A stretch of DNA of 64,000 nucleotides from Erwinia_E haradaeae_I (GTDB taxonomy: Bacteria; Pseudomonadota; Gammaproteobacteria; Enterobacterales; Enterobacteriaceae). The stretch spans positions 558,001 to 622,000 of the forward strand of contig NZ_LR217713.1 of the NCBI RefSeq assembly GCF_900698925.1, read 5' to 3'. Under the pieces are notes generated by a model. The model was not told the DNA's origin, made no database searches, and saw only the letters and a list, made by a program, of their open reading frames with translations. Made by a program: the position numbers and the translations under genes. This document shows positions 50,954 through 60,536 of the stretch, in pieces; position 1 is the stretch's first letter, and every line of letters begins with the position of its first letter.

Positions 50954-52099
50954 ATGTTGCAATTAGCGCTTAATAATATCATAGCTGGAGCATTGGCTTG
51001 TGATAAACAAGATGCAATTCGCCAAGTCAACTCTGCTCTGATTAAAGCCGGTAATGTTAGTAGTGGATACTTAGATTCTATGTTAGCGCGTGAGAACCAG
51101 ATGTCTACCTATTTAGGTAATGGTGTTGCGATTCCTCATGGAACAATTGATGCTCGTAGTCTGGTTTTAAAAACCGGCGTCCAAATTATTCATTTCCCTA
51201 AAGGAATAAATTGGGGAGAAGATCAAATAGTGTATATGGTCATTGGTATTGCAGCAAAATCTGATGAACATTTATTGTTATTAAAAAAATTAACACTTAT
51301 ATTAAATGATGAAAACTTAATCGAAAAACTAAAAACTACTCATACAGTTGAAACTCTACGCAATATATTTATTAGTGAAAAATTCTCTACTAATAAATTT
51401 AAATTTGACTCTTCCTTGATTTCCACAGAGATAAATGCTAAAAATTTAATCACACTGCAAGCTATAAATGCCGGACTTCTCCAAGAGACTGGGGCTATAG
51501 ATTCTTCTTTTATTTCTTATATCATTAAAAATAAACCTCTTCATCTTGGACAAGGAATTTGGATAAACGATAGCCCTGATGGAAATCTTATTAGTGCTAT
51601 TGCGATTAGCCGGTCAACATCGCCATTCAATTGCAATGGCGAGATAGTATCACTCTTAATCACAGTTTCTATGGTTGATGATCAACCAGTTGGCATACTA
51701 AACAACTTGAGTAACTTATTAGAAAAAAAGAAAGCACTTCAGTTATGGAGTGGAAATGCCGATGATATAATAAGAAAACTTAACAGTCCTTTGTCATGCG
51801 ATTCTGTGAAAGAACAGGTAATTATAGAAGAGTTTGTGATTCGCAATGAACATGGATTACATGCTCGTCCTGGTGCGATACTAGTTAATATAATTAAGCA
51901 GTTTAACTGTGAAGTAAGTGTCATAAATCTTGATGGTAACGGAAAGCCAGCTAATGGACGAAGTCTGATGAAACTTGTTTCTCTCGGTGCGAAAAAAGGT
52001 CATCACTTACGATTTATCTCTAAAGGGACGGAATCCCAACAACTAATCAATGCAATCGGGGAAGCTATTTCTTCTGGACTTGGAGAGATCCCTACATGA
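50954..52099 (+). CDS. fruB: Fructose PTS diphosphoryl transfer protein FruB (EIIA-Fru/HPr)
   Basis: Takes phosphate from enzyme I via its HPr-like domain and passes it to FruA. 381 aa against 376 in E. coli. The N-terminal EIIA domain has its active histidine H62 in GVAIPHGT; a central linker domain (about 150-285) follows; the C-terminal HPr-like domain has H303 in NEHGLHARPG. A clear GAGG ribosome site precedes the ATG. The stop TGA overlaps the fruK start (ATGA), so fruB-fruK-fruA is one transcript, the only fully compact operon in the window. Needs ptsI elsewhere. Confidence 0.98.
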   Translation: MLQLALNNIIAGALACDKQDAIRQVNSALIKAGNVSSGYLDSMLARENQMSTYLGNGVAIPHGTIDARSLVLKTGVQIIHFPKGINWGEDQIVYMVIGIAAKSDEHLLLLKKLTLILNDENLIEKLKTTHTVETLRNIFISEKFSTNKFKFDSSLISTEINAKNLITLQAINAGLLQETGAIDSSFISYIIKNKPLHLGQGIWINDSPDGNLISAIAISRSTSPFNCNGEIVSLLITVSMVDDQPVGILNNLSNLLEKKKALQLWSGNADDIIRKLNSPLSCDSVKEQVIIEEFVIRNEHGLHARPGAILVNIIKQFNCEVSVINLDGNGKPANGRSLMKLVSLGAKKGHHLRFISKGTESQQLINAIGEAISSGLGEIPT

Positions 52100-53058
52100 A
52101 TAAGCATGTAGCTATTATTACTTTTAATCCTGCCTATGACTTAATTGGTTATACTAATAAAATTCATTACGGTGCCATGAATTCACTAACAACCACTGGG
52201 TTACATGCGGCCGGAAAAGGCATTAATGTTGCTAAAATATTAAAATATCTTGATATTGATATTACAGTAGGCGGTTTTCTTGGAAAAGAAAACAAAGATG
52301 GTTTCCAAAAACTGTTTACAACAATGAACTTTTATAATTATTTTAAATTAGTAGAAGGACGAACACGTGTTAATGTTAAAGTGACTGAACAAAACGGTGC
52401 TCTTACTGAATTCAATTTTTCCGGATTTACAGTCACCAAACAAGCTTGGGAAACATTTTCTAATGACTCGCTGATCTGGTTAAAGAAATTTGATATACTT
52501 TGTATTAGTGGTAGCCTACCAAAAGGAATTAGGTTATCTTCTTTTACTCAGTGGATGAAAAAACTGAATGAATGCTGTCCATTTATCATATTTGATAGCA
52601 GTCAAGAAACGCTTGTAGCAGGACTAGAGGCACGTCCATGGTTAATTAAACCCAACCACCATGAATTAGAAACTTTGGTTGGAAAAAAATTGCCAACCAT
52701 AGAAGATATTGTTACTTCTGCCAGAAGTATCCAAAAAAAAGGTATTACTAATGTAGTAGTATCATTAGGATCTCAAGGGGCTATATGGGTCACAGCGTCT
52801 GAAGAATGGATGGCAAAACCTCCATCGTGTCATGTTGTCAGCACTATTGGTGCCGGTGATGCCATGGTTGGGGGTATGATTTATGGACTCTGCATGAATC
52901 ACTCAAGCGAACACACCTTTCGTTTAGCAACCGCATTATCTGCGCTAACGGTGAGCCAAGGCAGTGTTGAAATCTCTGATCGTGCAAAATTAGATATAAT
53001 GATGGCACGTATTGTTTTACATCCATATCAAACAATGATAACTGGGGAGACGCAATGA
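52096..53058 (+). CDS. fruK: 1-phosphofructokinase
   Basis: Phosphorylates fructose 1-phosphate, the FruA product, to fructose 1,6-bisphosphate for glycolysis. 320 aa against 312 in E. coli. It is a PfkB/ribokinase-family kinase with the GKGINVAKIL substrate motif near residue 38, NVKVTE, LPKGI, KPNHHELE and the anion-hole/catalytic motif TIGAGDAMVGG. It overlaps fruB at its start and fruA at its end by ATGA, so translation is probably coupled. Confidence 0.98.
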   Translation: MNKHVAIITFNPAYDLIGYTNKIHYGAMNSLTTTGLHAAGKGINVAKILKYLDIDITVGGFLGKENKDGFQKLFTTMNFYNYFKLVEGRTRVNVKVTEQNGALTEFNFSGFTVTKQAWETFSNDSLIWLKKFDILCISGSLPKGIRLSSFTQWMKKLNECCPFIIFDSSQETLVAGLEARPWLIKPNHHELETLVGKKLPTIEDIVTSARSIQKKGITNVVVSLGSQGAIWVTASEEWMAKPPSCHVVSTIGAGDAMVGGMIYGLCMNHSSEHTFRLATALSALTVSQGSVEISDRAKLDIMMARIVLHPYQTMITGETQ

Positions 53059-54743
53059 AAACCATTCTGATAATGGATTGTTCACTAGGATTAGCCACAC
53101 GACACATGGCGAAAAATCTAACTAAAGCAGCTGCAGAACAATCTGGTATTCTTCTAACTGATCAATTAGAAGACGCCGATAGAGTGATCGTAGTTGGTCA
53201 AATTCCTTCAATAAATAATCAACTATACAATAAAAAAATTTATTTAGTAGGTATCGAAAAATTACTTCATAATCCAAAACACATTCTGTTAACAGCTCAA
53301 ACCGATGCTCAGGTATATTCTATATCTTCTTCTCAATCAGTCAGTTTACCTCAACCGAAAATTAAACAAAAACGCATTATAGCAGTCACTGCCTGTCCAA
53401 CCGGTATAGCACATACATTTATGGCAGCTGAAGCTATAAATAATGAAGCTAAAAAACGCGGTTGGTGGATTAAAGTAGAAACGCGTGGTTCAGTAGGTGT
53501 TGGTAATATTATTACAGATGATGAAGTAAAACTTGCTGATCTAGTCATAGTAGCCTCTGATATCGATGTCGATTTATCTAAATTCTCTAACAAACTCATG
53601 TATCGGACCTCAACTAGCTCAGCACTAAAGAATACAGAAGAAGAACTAGATAAAGCTATCACAGAAGCTAAACTCTATCAAACTATAAGTGAAAGCATAA
53701 CAACTACAAAAATAAATCAAGAACATACCGGAGCATATCGTCACTTACTGACTGGAGTTTCATATATGTTACCGCTAGTTGTTGCAGGTGGGTTAATTAC
53801 TGCTTTATCATTTGCTGTTAGCAACACCATTATTCATCAATTTAGTACATTAGCGCCTGTCCTAATGCAAGTAGGAAGCGGAGCTGCTCTCGCACTAATG
53901 ATTCCAGTGCTTGCAGGTTTTATTTCCTTCTCTATTTCTGACCGACCTGGATTAGCGCCAGGTTTAATAGGTGGCGTACTAGCATCTAGCGTTAACGCGG
54001 GTTTTATTGGTGGAATTATCGCTGGTTTTATTGCTGGATACACGGTAAAATTCATTAATTTACAATGTCGTCTTCCAAAAAGTTTAGAGTCGTTGAAACC
54101 AATTTTACTCCTTCCTCTGATATCTAGCTTAGTTACGGGCTGTCTGATGATCTATGTAGTCGGTAAACCCATTTCCAGCATTATGTCTATCCTTACTAAT
54201 GGTTTAGCGAATCTTGGAACCGCTAATTCCATAGTCCTGGGGGCTATTCTTGGTGGCATGATGTGCATTGATATGGGTGGACCACTTAATAAAGTAGCAT
54301 ATTCATTTGGTGTAGGTTTTCTTAGTTCACAAACTTACACACCAATGGCCGCCATAATGGCGGCTGGTATTGTACCTCCATTTGCAATGGGACTAGCAAC
54401 ACTACTAGTAAGAAAAAAATTTAGCCAGGACCAACGTGAGTTGGGAAAGGCAGCTTTCATACTCGGCATGTGCTTTATTTCAGAAGGTGCTATTCCATTC
54501 GCTGCACGCGATCCAATACGCGTACTTCCTTGTTGTACTATTGGCGGCGCGGTAACTGGAGCAATCTCTATGGCAATTGGGGCCAAACTAGTCGCTCCGC
54601 ATGGAGGTTTATTTGTCCTTTTGATTCCTGGAGCCATTACGCCGGTCTTTGGTTATCTCATCGCAATCATAATTGGTACATTAGTAGCTGGAATTTCTTA
54701 TGCACAATTAAAGAACCCAGAAGTTACGTATAATACAGCTTAG
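53055..54743 (+). CDS. fruA: Fructose-specific PTS transporter FruA (EIIB'BC)
   Basis: Inner-membrane permease that imports fructose and releases fructose 1-phosphate. 562 aa against 563 in E. coli. The degenerate IIB' domain (1-95) is followed by the IIB domain with active cysteine C114 in VTACPTGIAHTF, then the IIC channel from about residue 225 with GVSYMLPLVVAGGL, RPGLAPGLIGG, MGGPLNKVAY and the GAIPFAARDP motif. Its C-terminal loop is shortened by a few residues. The stop lies 58 bp from the end of convergent nfo, with no clear terminator in between. Confidence 0.98.
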   Translation: MKTILIMDCSLGLATRHMAKNLTKAAAEQSGILLTDQLEDADRVIVVGQIPSINNQLYNKKIYLVGIEKLLHNPKHILLTAQTDAQVYSISSSQSVSLPQPKIKQKRIIAVTACPTGIAHTFMAAEAINNEAKKRGWWIKVETRGSVGVGNIITDDEVKLADLVIVASDIDVDLSKFSNKLMYRTSTSSALKNTEEELDKAITEAKLYQTISESITTTKINQEHTGAYRHLLTGVSYMLPLVVAGGLITALSFAVSNTIIHQFSTLAPVLMQVGSGAALALMIPVLAGFISFSISDRPGLAPGLIGGVLASSVNAGFIGGIIAGFIAGYTVKFINLQCRLPKSLESLKPILLLPLISSLVTGCLMIYVVGKPISSIMSILTNGLANLGTANSIVLGAILGGMMCIDMGGPLNKVAYSFGVGFLSSQTYTPMAAIMAAGIVPPFAMGLATLLVRKKFSQDQRELGKAAFILGMCFISEGAIPFAARDPIRVLPCCTIGGAVTGAISMAIGAKLVAPHGGLFVLLIPGAITPVFGYLIAIIIGTLVAGISYAQLKNPEVTYNTA

Positions 54744-54801
54744 ATCATTCTTCATCTTCATTAATTACTAAAAAAGTTATTCTAAATATAAAATCTGTTT
54801 A

Positions 54802-55677
54802 TTAAAAGCGTGATAATATGGTGTTGTTTTTAGTTAACGATTGTTCTGATTTTAACCAAGATATTTCATGTTTCCAAAGTGCAGGATTGATTGTTTCTAG
54901 GATCATAGGAATCTTATCAAAACGGCTATCCTGCATCAACCAACTAAATGGAGCTTTACCAATACTGCCCTTACCTAGACTTTCATGACGATCAATCCGA
55001 CTACCTAGTTCATTTTTTGAGTCATTAATATGCATTCCCCGTAAATAATGTAAACCAACAATACGATGAAAATTCATAAAAGTTTCTATACAAGCCCTTT
55101 CAGTACGCAAATCATAGCCTGCAGCAAAAGCATGACATGTATCAATACAGACACCAACACGTGATTTATCTTCCACACCATTGATAATGCTCTCTAAATG
55201 CTCAAAACAAAATCCAAGGTTACTACCCTGTCCTGCAGTATTTTCAATCACTAAAGTTACCCCTCTTGTTCTATCTAAAATGATATTAATAGACTCAGAG
55301 ATACGTTCTAAGCAATTTTTTTCTGTTATCTGATTTAGATGACTTCCAGGATGGAAGTTAATTAATATAAGACCTAATTGGTGACAACGTATAACTTCAT
55401 CTATAAAAGAAGCACGTGATTTTTTTAATCCTTCTTTTGTAGGGTGACCCAAATTAATTAAGTAGCTACTATGTGGTATGATTTGAAATGCATTGAATTT
55501 TTTTTTCTCACAAGTATGACGAAATAAATCAATTTGTTCTGTAGTAAGAGGAGTAGAATGCCATTGCCTTTGATTTTTCACAAAAAGTGATAGAGCCGTT
55601 GCTTCTATTTCTGCCGCTCGCTCTATTGCTAGATTAAGACCTCCTGCGGCACTCATGTGTGCTCCAATATACTTCAT
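54802..55677 (-). CDS. nfo: Endonuclease IV
   Basis: AP endonuclease of base-excision repair that cuts 5' to abasic sites. 291 aa against 285 in E. coli. The metal-site motifs of the TIM barrel are all seen: GAHMSAAGG, PHSSYLINLG, NFHPGSH, VIENTAGQGSN, GVCIDTCHAFAAGYD, GMHINDSKNELGSRIDRHESLG and ETINP. Retention of nfo is notable in a genome that has lost much else. The end overlaps nothing and converges on fruA. Confidence 0.97.
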   Translation of the reverse strand: MKYIGAHMSAAGGLNLAIERAAEIEATALSLFVKNQRQWHSTPLTTEQIDLFRHTCEKKKFNAFQIIPHSSYLINLGHPTKEGLKKSRASFIDEVIRCHQLGLILINFHPGSHLNQITEKNCLERISESINIILDRTRGVTLVIENTAGQGSNLGFCFEHLESIINGVEDKSRVGVCIDTCHAFAAGYDLRTERACIETFMNFHRIVGLHYLRGMHINDSKNELGSRIDRHESLGKGSIGKAPFSWLMQDSRFDKIPMILETINPALWKHEISWLKSEQSLTKNNTILSRF

Positions 55678-56611
55678 TATTTTAACCCCCTCTTACATAT
55701 TATATAAATCATATCTAGTTAAACCAACATAACTCTGTAATATACTCAATAATTCCTCATATCGTTTTATTAGTAATATAAACACTGGATGTATTCCATT
55801 AAATACCAAAAACATATTTCATGGCTTCTTAAAAATGCAACTAATAAGAATTGCTTAAGAAGAATAATATATAGAAATAAGAGTTATTAATTTTATAATT
55901 ATCATATATATCTACGTATATGCGTAATCTGATATAGCATGTTTATTCTAGATAATCATTAGATACTATTCGCTTTTATCCATAATACTCTTTAAGTATT
56001 CTAACTTAATTAAGCCATATATTTATAATATATATTGTGAATAGGTTAGCTGATTGTCTTTAATGTAGAAATGAGAAAATTTCTCAAAATAAAAATAAAA
56101 ATGATATTCAAACTTTATATTAAATAATATTATTATTTAATGTTTTAATGTAATTTTTGCTAAAAAATTGTTTTAATATATTTTTAATATTAGTTGATCT
56201 TTATAGAGAAATCTAACATATAGATAAATTAAAGATTTATATCAATGTTAATAATGATCATCATTATTCATGATTGCGGTGTGTTTTTCTGATATTGAAA
56301 TAAGATGCATACTAATATATATTAAAATCTAGTTCTATATATCTTGTAAAACTTTTTGAAGTAACACTTAGAGATCTTATATATCAAAATATATAAGAAT
56401 GTTATTCTCTTTAAGAAAAATTAACTTAATATTCATACCATATCTTCTTAATTAAACTTTAATTACTTAATTTAATTAAAATACAAGAAACATCTATTTG
56501 TAATCTTCACATACAAAAAAAGATAATTCATATTTCTTTAAAAAAAAGAAACTTATTAAGTGCTCATGAACACATTAAAATATTATACGCAATCTTACTA
56601 AAGAAAGTAGT
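55678..56611. other. Gene-free stretch between nfo and mepM
   Basis: 0.93 kb with no gene. A perfect 9-bp dyad AATAATGAT-C-ATCATTATT (56250-56268) and a 10-bp hairpin TCTTATATAT/ATATATAAGA (56375-56398) are present. Confidence 0.65.
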
Positions 56612-57937
56612 CTATCTTTTATTAAACTGCATTATAGTTTTATTTACTCTATCTAAATAATTTCGACGGGCTTCACCAGTTATTCCTCTCATACAAGGAA
56701 GTCTAGCAGTTAAGGGATTTACAGCATGATTATTAATCCAGATTTCAAAATGAACATGAGGCCCAGTCGATCGACCGGTATTACCAGAAAAAGCAATACA
56801 CTGACCACGCTTAACTCGATCTCCTGGTTTTACAAGAAGAGTTTTCAAATGCATGTATCGTGTCATATATTGACGTCCATGACGTATAGCTACATAATTC
56901 CCGGCTGTGCTACTACATTTAGATACCATGACTTCGCCATCCCCTATCGATAAAATAGGGGTACCAATAGGAACAGCAAAGTCTACACCTTTATGTGGTG
57001 CAATGCGACCGGTCACTGGATTAGCGCGTCGTGGATCAAAATGAGATGAAATACGATATCGCCTAACTGTCGGAAACCGCATAAAACCACTAGTTAAACC
57101 TGATCCACTGCGATCATAAAATTTGCCATCAGAAGCACGAATAGCATAATAATTTTTTCCAGAACTACTCAAACGAACCCCAATTAATTCACTTTGTTGT
57201 CTTTGACCATCTAAAATTTCACGCATAGTTAAAACCCTAAAGTCATCGCCATCACGGAGTTTTCGAAAATCTATTTGCCACTGTAAAGATTTAATAACTT
57301 CAGCAATCTCACTATTACTTAACCCAGCAAGTTTAGCGCTTTTAATAAAACTACCGTTAACTATAACTGTTAATATATCACGTTGCCATTTTCCAGTTTT
57401 TAATAATACCGATAACTTAAACCTATCTTGTACACGATCATATCGTCGACTTTCGCGACGGGATCGTTCCCAGGTGACACTTTTCAGCTGACTAGAATTA
57501 TTTAATGTCCATGAAAATTTTTGTCCAATTTTTACATTATATAAATGTGGATCAGCTTTAACAAGCTGTCTAATATCTGCTATCTCAATACCATACTGAT
57601 TTAGTATGTTACTCAGCGTATCTCCTGAGGAAACAATATAATCATGTGTTTCAATTTCATCAGGAATATCATTATCAAATTCATCTTTTGGTAGATCCTC
57701 GTCTATAACAGAATTTTCTGTCTCTATAGGTTCGCTATCTAGAGGAAGAGAAATGCTCAACGAAAGTTTCTTAAAGAAAGAGTGATTAGCGTCAAGACTT
57801 GTTCCAATGATTTTATAAAAACAAGCATCCCAGATACAAATCATCAGACTGACTGAAATCAGCACGCTTAATATGATACGGTAAAAATAGGAAAAACTAT
57901 TAAACTCTACCTTAAGAGAGTTGAGTGTTTTCTGCAC
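56612..57937 (-). CDS. mepM: Murein DD-endopeptidase MepM (YebA)
   Basis: Cleaves D-Ala-mDAP crosslinks so the wall can grow. 441 aa against 440 in E. coli. A membrane anchor lies at about residues 18-38, then a LysM domain (DYIVSSGDTLSNILNQYG), an OapA-like middle region and the C-terminal M23 peptidase with HKGVDF and HVHFE metal motifs. The start is a GTG (57935-57937) with AAGGAAG upstream. It is 17 bp after znuA on the same strand, the ancestral znuA-mepM unit, so it may be expressed with zinc uptake, fitting a zinc enzyme. Confidence 0.97.
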   Translation of the reverse strand: MQKTLNSLKVEFNSFSYFYRIILSVLISVSLMICIWDACFYKIIGTSLDANHSFFKKLSLSISLPLDSEPIETENSVIDEDLPKDEFDNDIPDEIETHDYIVSSGDTLSNILNQYGIEIADIRQLVKADPHLYNVKIGQKFSWTLNNSSQLKSVTWERSRRESRRYDRVQDRFKLSVLLKTGKWQRDILTVIVNGSFIKSAKLAGLSNSEIAEVIKSLQWQIDFRKLRDGDDFRVLTMREILDGQRQQSELIGVRLSSSGKNYYAIRASDGKFYDRSGSGLTSGFMRFPTVRRYRISSHFDPRRANPVTGRIAPHKGVDFAVPIGTPILSIGDGEVMVSKCSSTAGNYVAIRHGRQYMTRYMHLKTLLVKPGDRVKRGQCIAFSGNTGRSTGPHVHFEIWINNHAVNPLTARLPCMRGITGEARRNYLDRVNKTIMQFNKR

Positions 57938-57954
57938 GTACGACTTCCTTTACT

Positions 57955-58917
57955 TTAATCTCCTTTGAGACAATTCACATACTGGTCAGATAACTGAATA
58001 AGAAATTGAGCATAGCTATCTTTCCCTAAAGAAATACCTACACCAAGAGGATCTAAAGCACCTGCACGCACCGGAGTATCCCTAATAATTGCCTTTATTA
58101 TCGCCGGCCTAAATTGAGGTTCAGAAAAAACACATATTACTTTCTTTTTGATTAATGCACGCCGTATCTTATGCAAACGTTGTGCTCCTAGTGGAATTTC
58201 TGGATTTACGGTAAAGCACCCTTCTGGAGTTAAACCGTAATATTTTTCAAAATATGCATACGCATCATGAAAAACAAAATACCCCTTACCCTTAAGTTCT
58301 GAGAGTTGGTTATTAATATAGGCATCAGTCATTAACATAGAAAATTTAAAGTGTTGAAGATTAGCATCTAATTGCTTATGATGTATAGGCATAAGTTTTA
58401 ATAATTTTTCATAAATTACAATAGCAATTTTTCTAGAAATTTCCGGAGACATCCAAAAATGCATATTATGTCGACTATGATTTTGTTTTTTTTTATCTTT
58501 ATACAATCCCATTTCTCTTAAAGACATGGAGGAGTCTAAATATGATAAACAACTACCATTAGAATCACGCAGTAATAAAGATTGAATATCAGGTAACAAG
58601 TCTATCTCAATTTTTTTATCTATAGATATTGTTTCAGTAACCTTGCTCATAAACGCTTCCATTGCAGGACCAGACCAAAGAATTAATTCCGCGTCCCTTA
58701 TTCTCTTAATATCTAATGGACGTAATGAATAATCGTGTACTGATGCACCATCTGGTAGAATAATCTCGATTGAAACTATATCATGAGCAATAGCTGCAGC
58801 AATAAAACCTATAGGTTTTATTGAAGCAACAATATCTGCTTTAACTGGAAAGAATGATAATGCGGAAATAATAATTCCACCTTGTATTATAATTAAACGC
58901 AATTTTTTATGTAACAT
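57955..58917 (-). CDS. znuA: Zinc ABC transporter substrate-binding protein ZnuA
   Basis: Periplasmic zinc-binding lipoprotein-like receptor for ZnuBC. 320 aa; the N-terminus is a signal peptide probably cut after VKA (about residue 27). The three structural ligand histidines are present, in SVHDYSLRP, NMHFWMSPE and FVFHDAYAYF, as is the NPEIPLGAQRL hinge. The His/Asp-rich loop typical of enterobacterial ZnuA is reduced to KDKKKQNHSRHNMH. It diverges from znuC across 78 bp. Confidence 0.96.
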   Translation of the reverse strand: MLHKKLRLIIIQGGIIISALSFFPVKADIVASIKPIGFIAAAIAHDIVSIEIILPDGASVHDYSLRPLDIKRIRDAELILWSGPAMEAFMSKVTETISIDKKIEIDLLPDIQSLLLRDSNGSCLSYLDSSMSLREMGLYKDKKKQNHSRHNMHFWMSPEISRKIAIVIYEKLLKLMPIHHKQLDANLQHFKFSMLMTDAYINNQLSELKGKGYFVFHDAYAYFEKYYGLTPEGCFTVNPEIPLGAQRLHKIRRALIKKKVICVFSEPQFRPAIIKAIIRDTPVRAGALDPLGVGISLGKDSYAQFLIQLSDQYVNCLKGD

Positions 58918-58995
58918 AAAGCTTTATTTATCCTGATATTAACTATTATTGTTAATATTATAATTTTTATAATTTTTAAAATTATAATCACAATT
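58918..58995. promoter_or_regulatory. Divergent znuA/znuC promoter region with dyads
   Basis: 78 bp that must hold both promoters. It contains a 23-bp imperfect dyad ATATTAAC-N7-GTTAATAT (58936-58958) and an 11-bp inverted repeat ATTATAATTTT/AAAATTATAAT (58957-58988). In E. coli this gap holds the Zur operator. The dyad has operator size but does not match the Zur consensus well, so zinc regulation may be lost or altered. Confidence 0.35.
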
Positions 58996-59715
58996 ATGTC
59001 TAACTTAATTAAGCTTACCAAAATTTCAGTAAACTTTGGCCTAAATCCAGTACTAACCAATATATCACTACAGATAGAACCAGGAAAAATATTGACATTA
59101 CTAGGACCCAATGGAGCAGGAAAGTCTACATTAGTACGCGTAGTGTTAGGATTGATTACACCAAATTCTGGAATTGTAGAACGTAATAAAAAACTATGTA
59201 TAGGGTACGTTCCGCAAAAAATTTTTCTTGATTTAACTCTACCATTAAATGTAAAACGCTTTATGCAATTACGACCTCGAGCACAATACAGAGATATTCA
59301 TTCTGCATTAAAACGAGTACAAGCAGAACATCTAATTGCACACCCTCTGCACAAACTATCTGGAGGAGAAATGCAAAGAGTTTTGCTAGCACGTGCATTA
59401 TTTAACCAACCACAACTATTGGTTCTTGATGAGCCAACTCAAGGTATTGATGTTAATGGTCAAGTTATATTATATGATTTAATCGATCAGCTTCGACATG
59501 AACTAAATTGTAGTATTTTAATGGTTTCACATGATTTGCATTTGGTTATGGCTAAAACAGACAGGGTCTTATGTTTGAATCATCATATCTGTTGTTCCGG
59601 TACATCAGAATCGGTATCACAACATCCAGAATTTATCTCTATGTTTGGTTATCTTGGAACAGATAAGTTAGCAATTTATCGACACGATAATCATACTCAC
59701 GATTGTACTTCCTAG
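58996..59715 (+). CDS. znuC: Zinc ABC transporter ATP-binding protein ZnuC
   Basis: Energises zinc import through ZnuB. 239 aa against 251 in E. coli; the shortening is at the His-rich C-terminus, which still ends with RHDNHTHDC. Walker A GPNGAGKST, the signature LSGGEMQRV, Walker B LLVLDEPTQG and the switch histidine in VSHDLHLV are all intact. znuB begins 35 bp after its stop, where E. coli has an overlap or near-contact. Confidence 0.97.
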   Translation: MSNLIKLTKISVNFGLNPVLTNISLQIEPGKILTLLGPNGAGKSTLVRVVLGLITPNSGIVERNKKLCIGYVPQKIFLDLTLPLNVKRFMQLRPRAQYRDIHSALKRVQAEHLIAHPLHKLSGGEMQRVLLARALFNQPQLLVLDEPTQGIDVNGQVILYDLIDQLRHELNCSILMVSHDLHLVMAKTDRVLCLNHHICCSGTSESVSQHPEFISMFGYLGTDKLAIYRHDNHTHDCTS

Positions 59716-59750
59716 AAAGAAGTATTTCATCTCATGAAAATCATGGCGCA

Positions 59751-60536
59751 ATGATTGAATTATTATTACCAGGATGGATTGCAGGAGTCTTGATTGCATT
59801 AATTGCAGGCCCTCTTGGTTCTTTTATCATTTGGCGTAGAATGTCGTATTTTGGTGATACCCTAGCACATTCGTCACTGCTTGGAGTTGCATTTGGTCTT
59901 CTATTAAACATTAATCCTTTTTATACAATAATTACCTTAACTATTTTATTATCGCTAATTCTAGTCTGGTTAGAACGCTATGAAAACTTAGAACTCAATG
60001 CTTTATTAGGAATAATAGCCCACAGTTCTTTATCACTAGGTCTGGTTCTTATTAGTCTTATTTCCAATATTCGCATGGACTTAGTTGCATATCTTTTTGG
60101 TGACTTATTATCAGTAGTTCCCAGTGATTTATGCATAATATTTTTTAGTGTGATCCTAGTATGGATACTATTAGTATGGCATTGGAGATCACTACTAGCT
60201 CTAACTATTAGTCCTGATCTAGCTCAGATAGACGGTATCAACATTCATCGAACTAAAATTATTTTAATGCTCATGACCTCACTAACTATTGGAATAGCAA
60301 TGAAGTTTGTTGGAGCACTAATTATTACATCTTTACTTATTATTCCATCTGCTACTGCGCGTCAATTTGCCAAGTCTCCCGAACACATGGTTATAATTGC
60401 AGTTGTTGTAGGCATATTAGCAATTACATCTGGATTGACTTTATCAGCATACTATAATACCCCAGCGGGTCCATCAGTGGTATTAAGTCTAGCATTAATG
60501 TTCATATTAAGCATCTTAAAAAAAACAGAAGAGTAA
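59751..60536 (+). CDS. znuB: Zinc ABC transporter permease ZnuB
   Basis: Membrane channel of the zinc importer. The frame is open from 59703, but the ATG at 59751 (MIELLLPGW) gives 261 aa, exactly the E. coli length, so I choose it. About eight hydrophobic segments are visible, with GPLGSFIIWRRMSYFGDTLAHSSLLGV, IMAHS-like IIAHSSLSLG, MKFVGALIITSLLIIPSATAR and TPAGPSVVL. ruvB/ruvA, which follow in E. coli, are not here. Confidence 0.97.
   Translation: MIELLLPGWIAGVLIALIAGPLGSFIIWRRMSYFGDTLAHSSLLGVAFGLLLNINPFYTIITLTILLSLILVWLERYENLELNALLGIIAHSSLSLGLVLISLISNIRMDLVAYLFGDLLSVVPSDLCIIFFSVILVWILLVWHWRSLLALTISPDLAQIDGINIHRTKIILMLMTSLTIGIAMKFVGALIITSLLIIPSATARQFAKSPEHMVIIAVVVGILAITSGLTLSAYYNTPAGPSVVLSLALMFILSILKKTEE

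Noticed and set aside
53351..54733. Several open frames on both strands inside fruA
   Set aside because: Shadow frames of a well-conserved gene; their codon pattern follows fruA.
58936..58958. Canonical Zur box
   Set aside because: Dyad size is right, but the half-site order differs from the Zur consensus and matches are no better than expected in AT-rich DNA.
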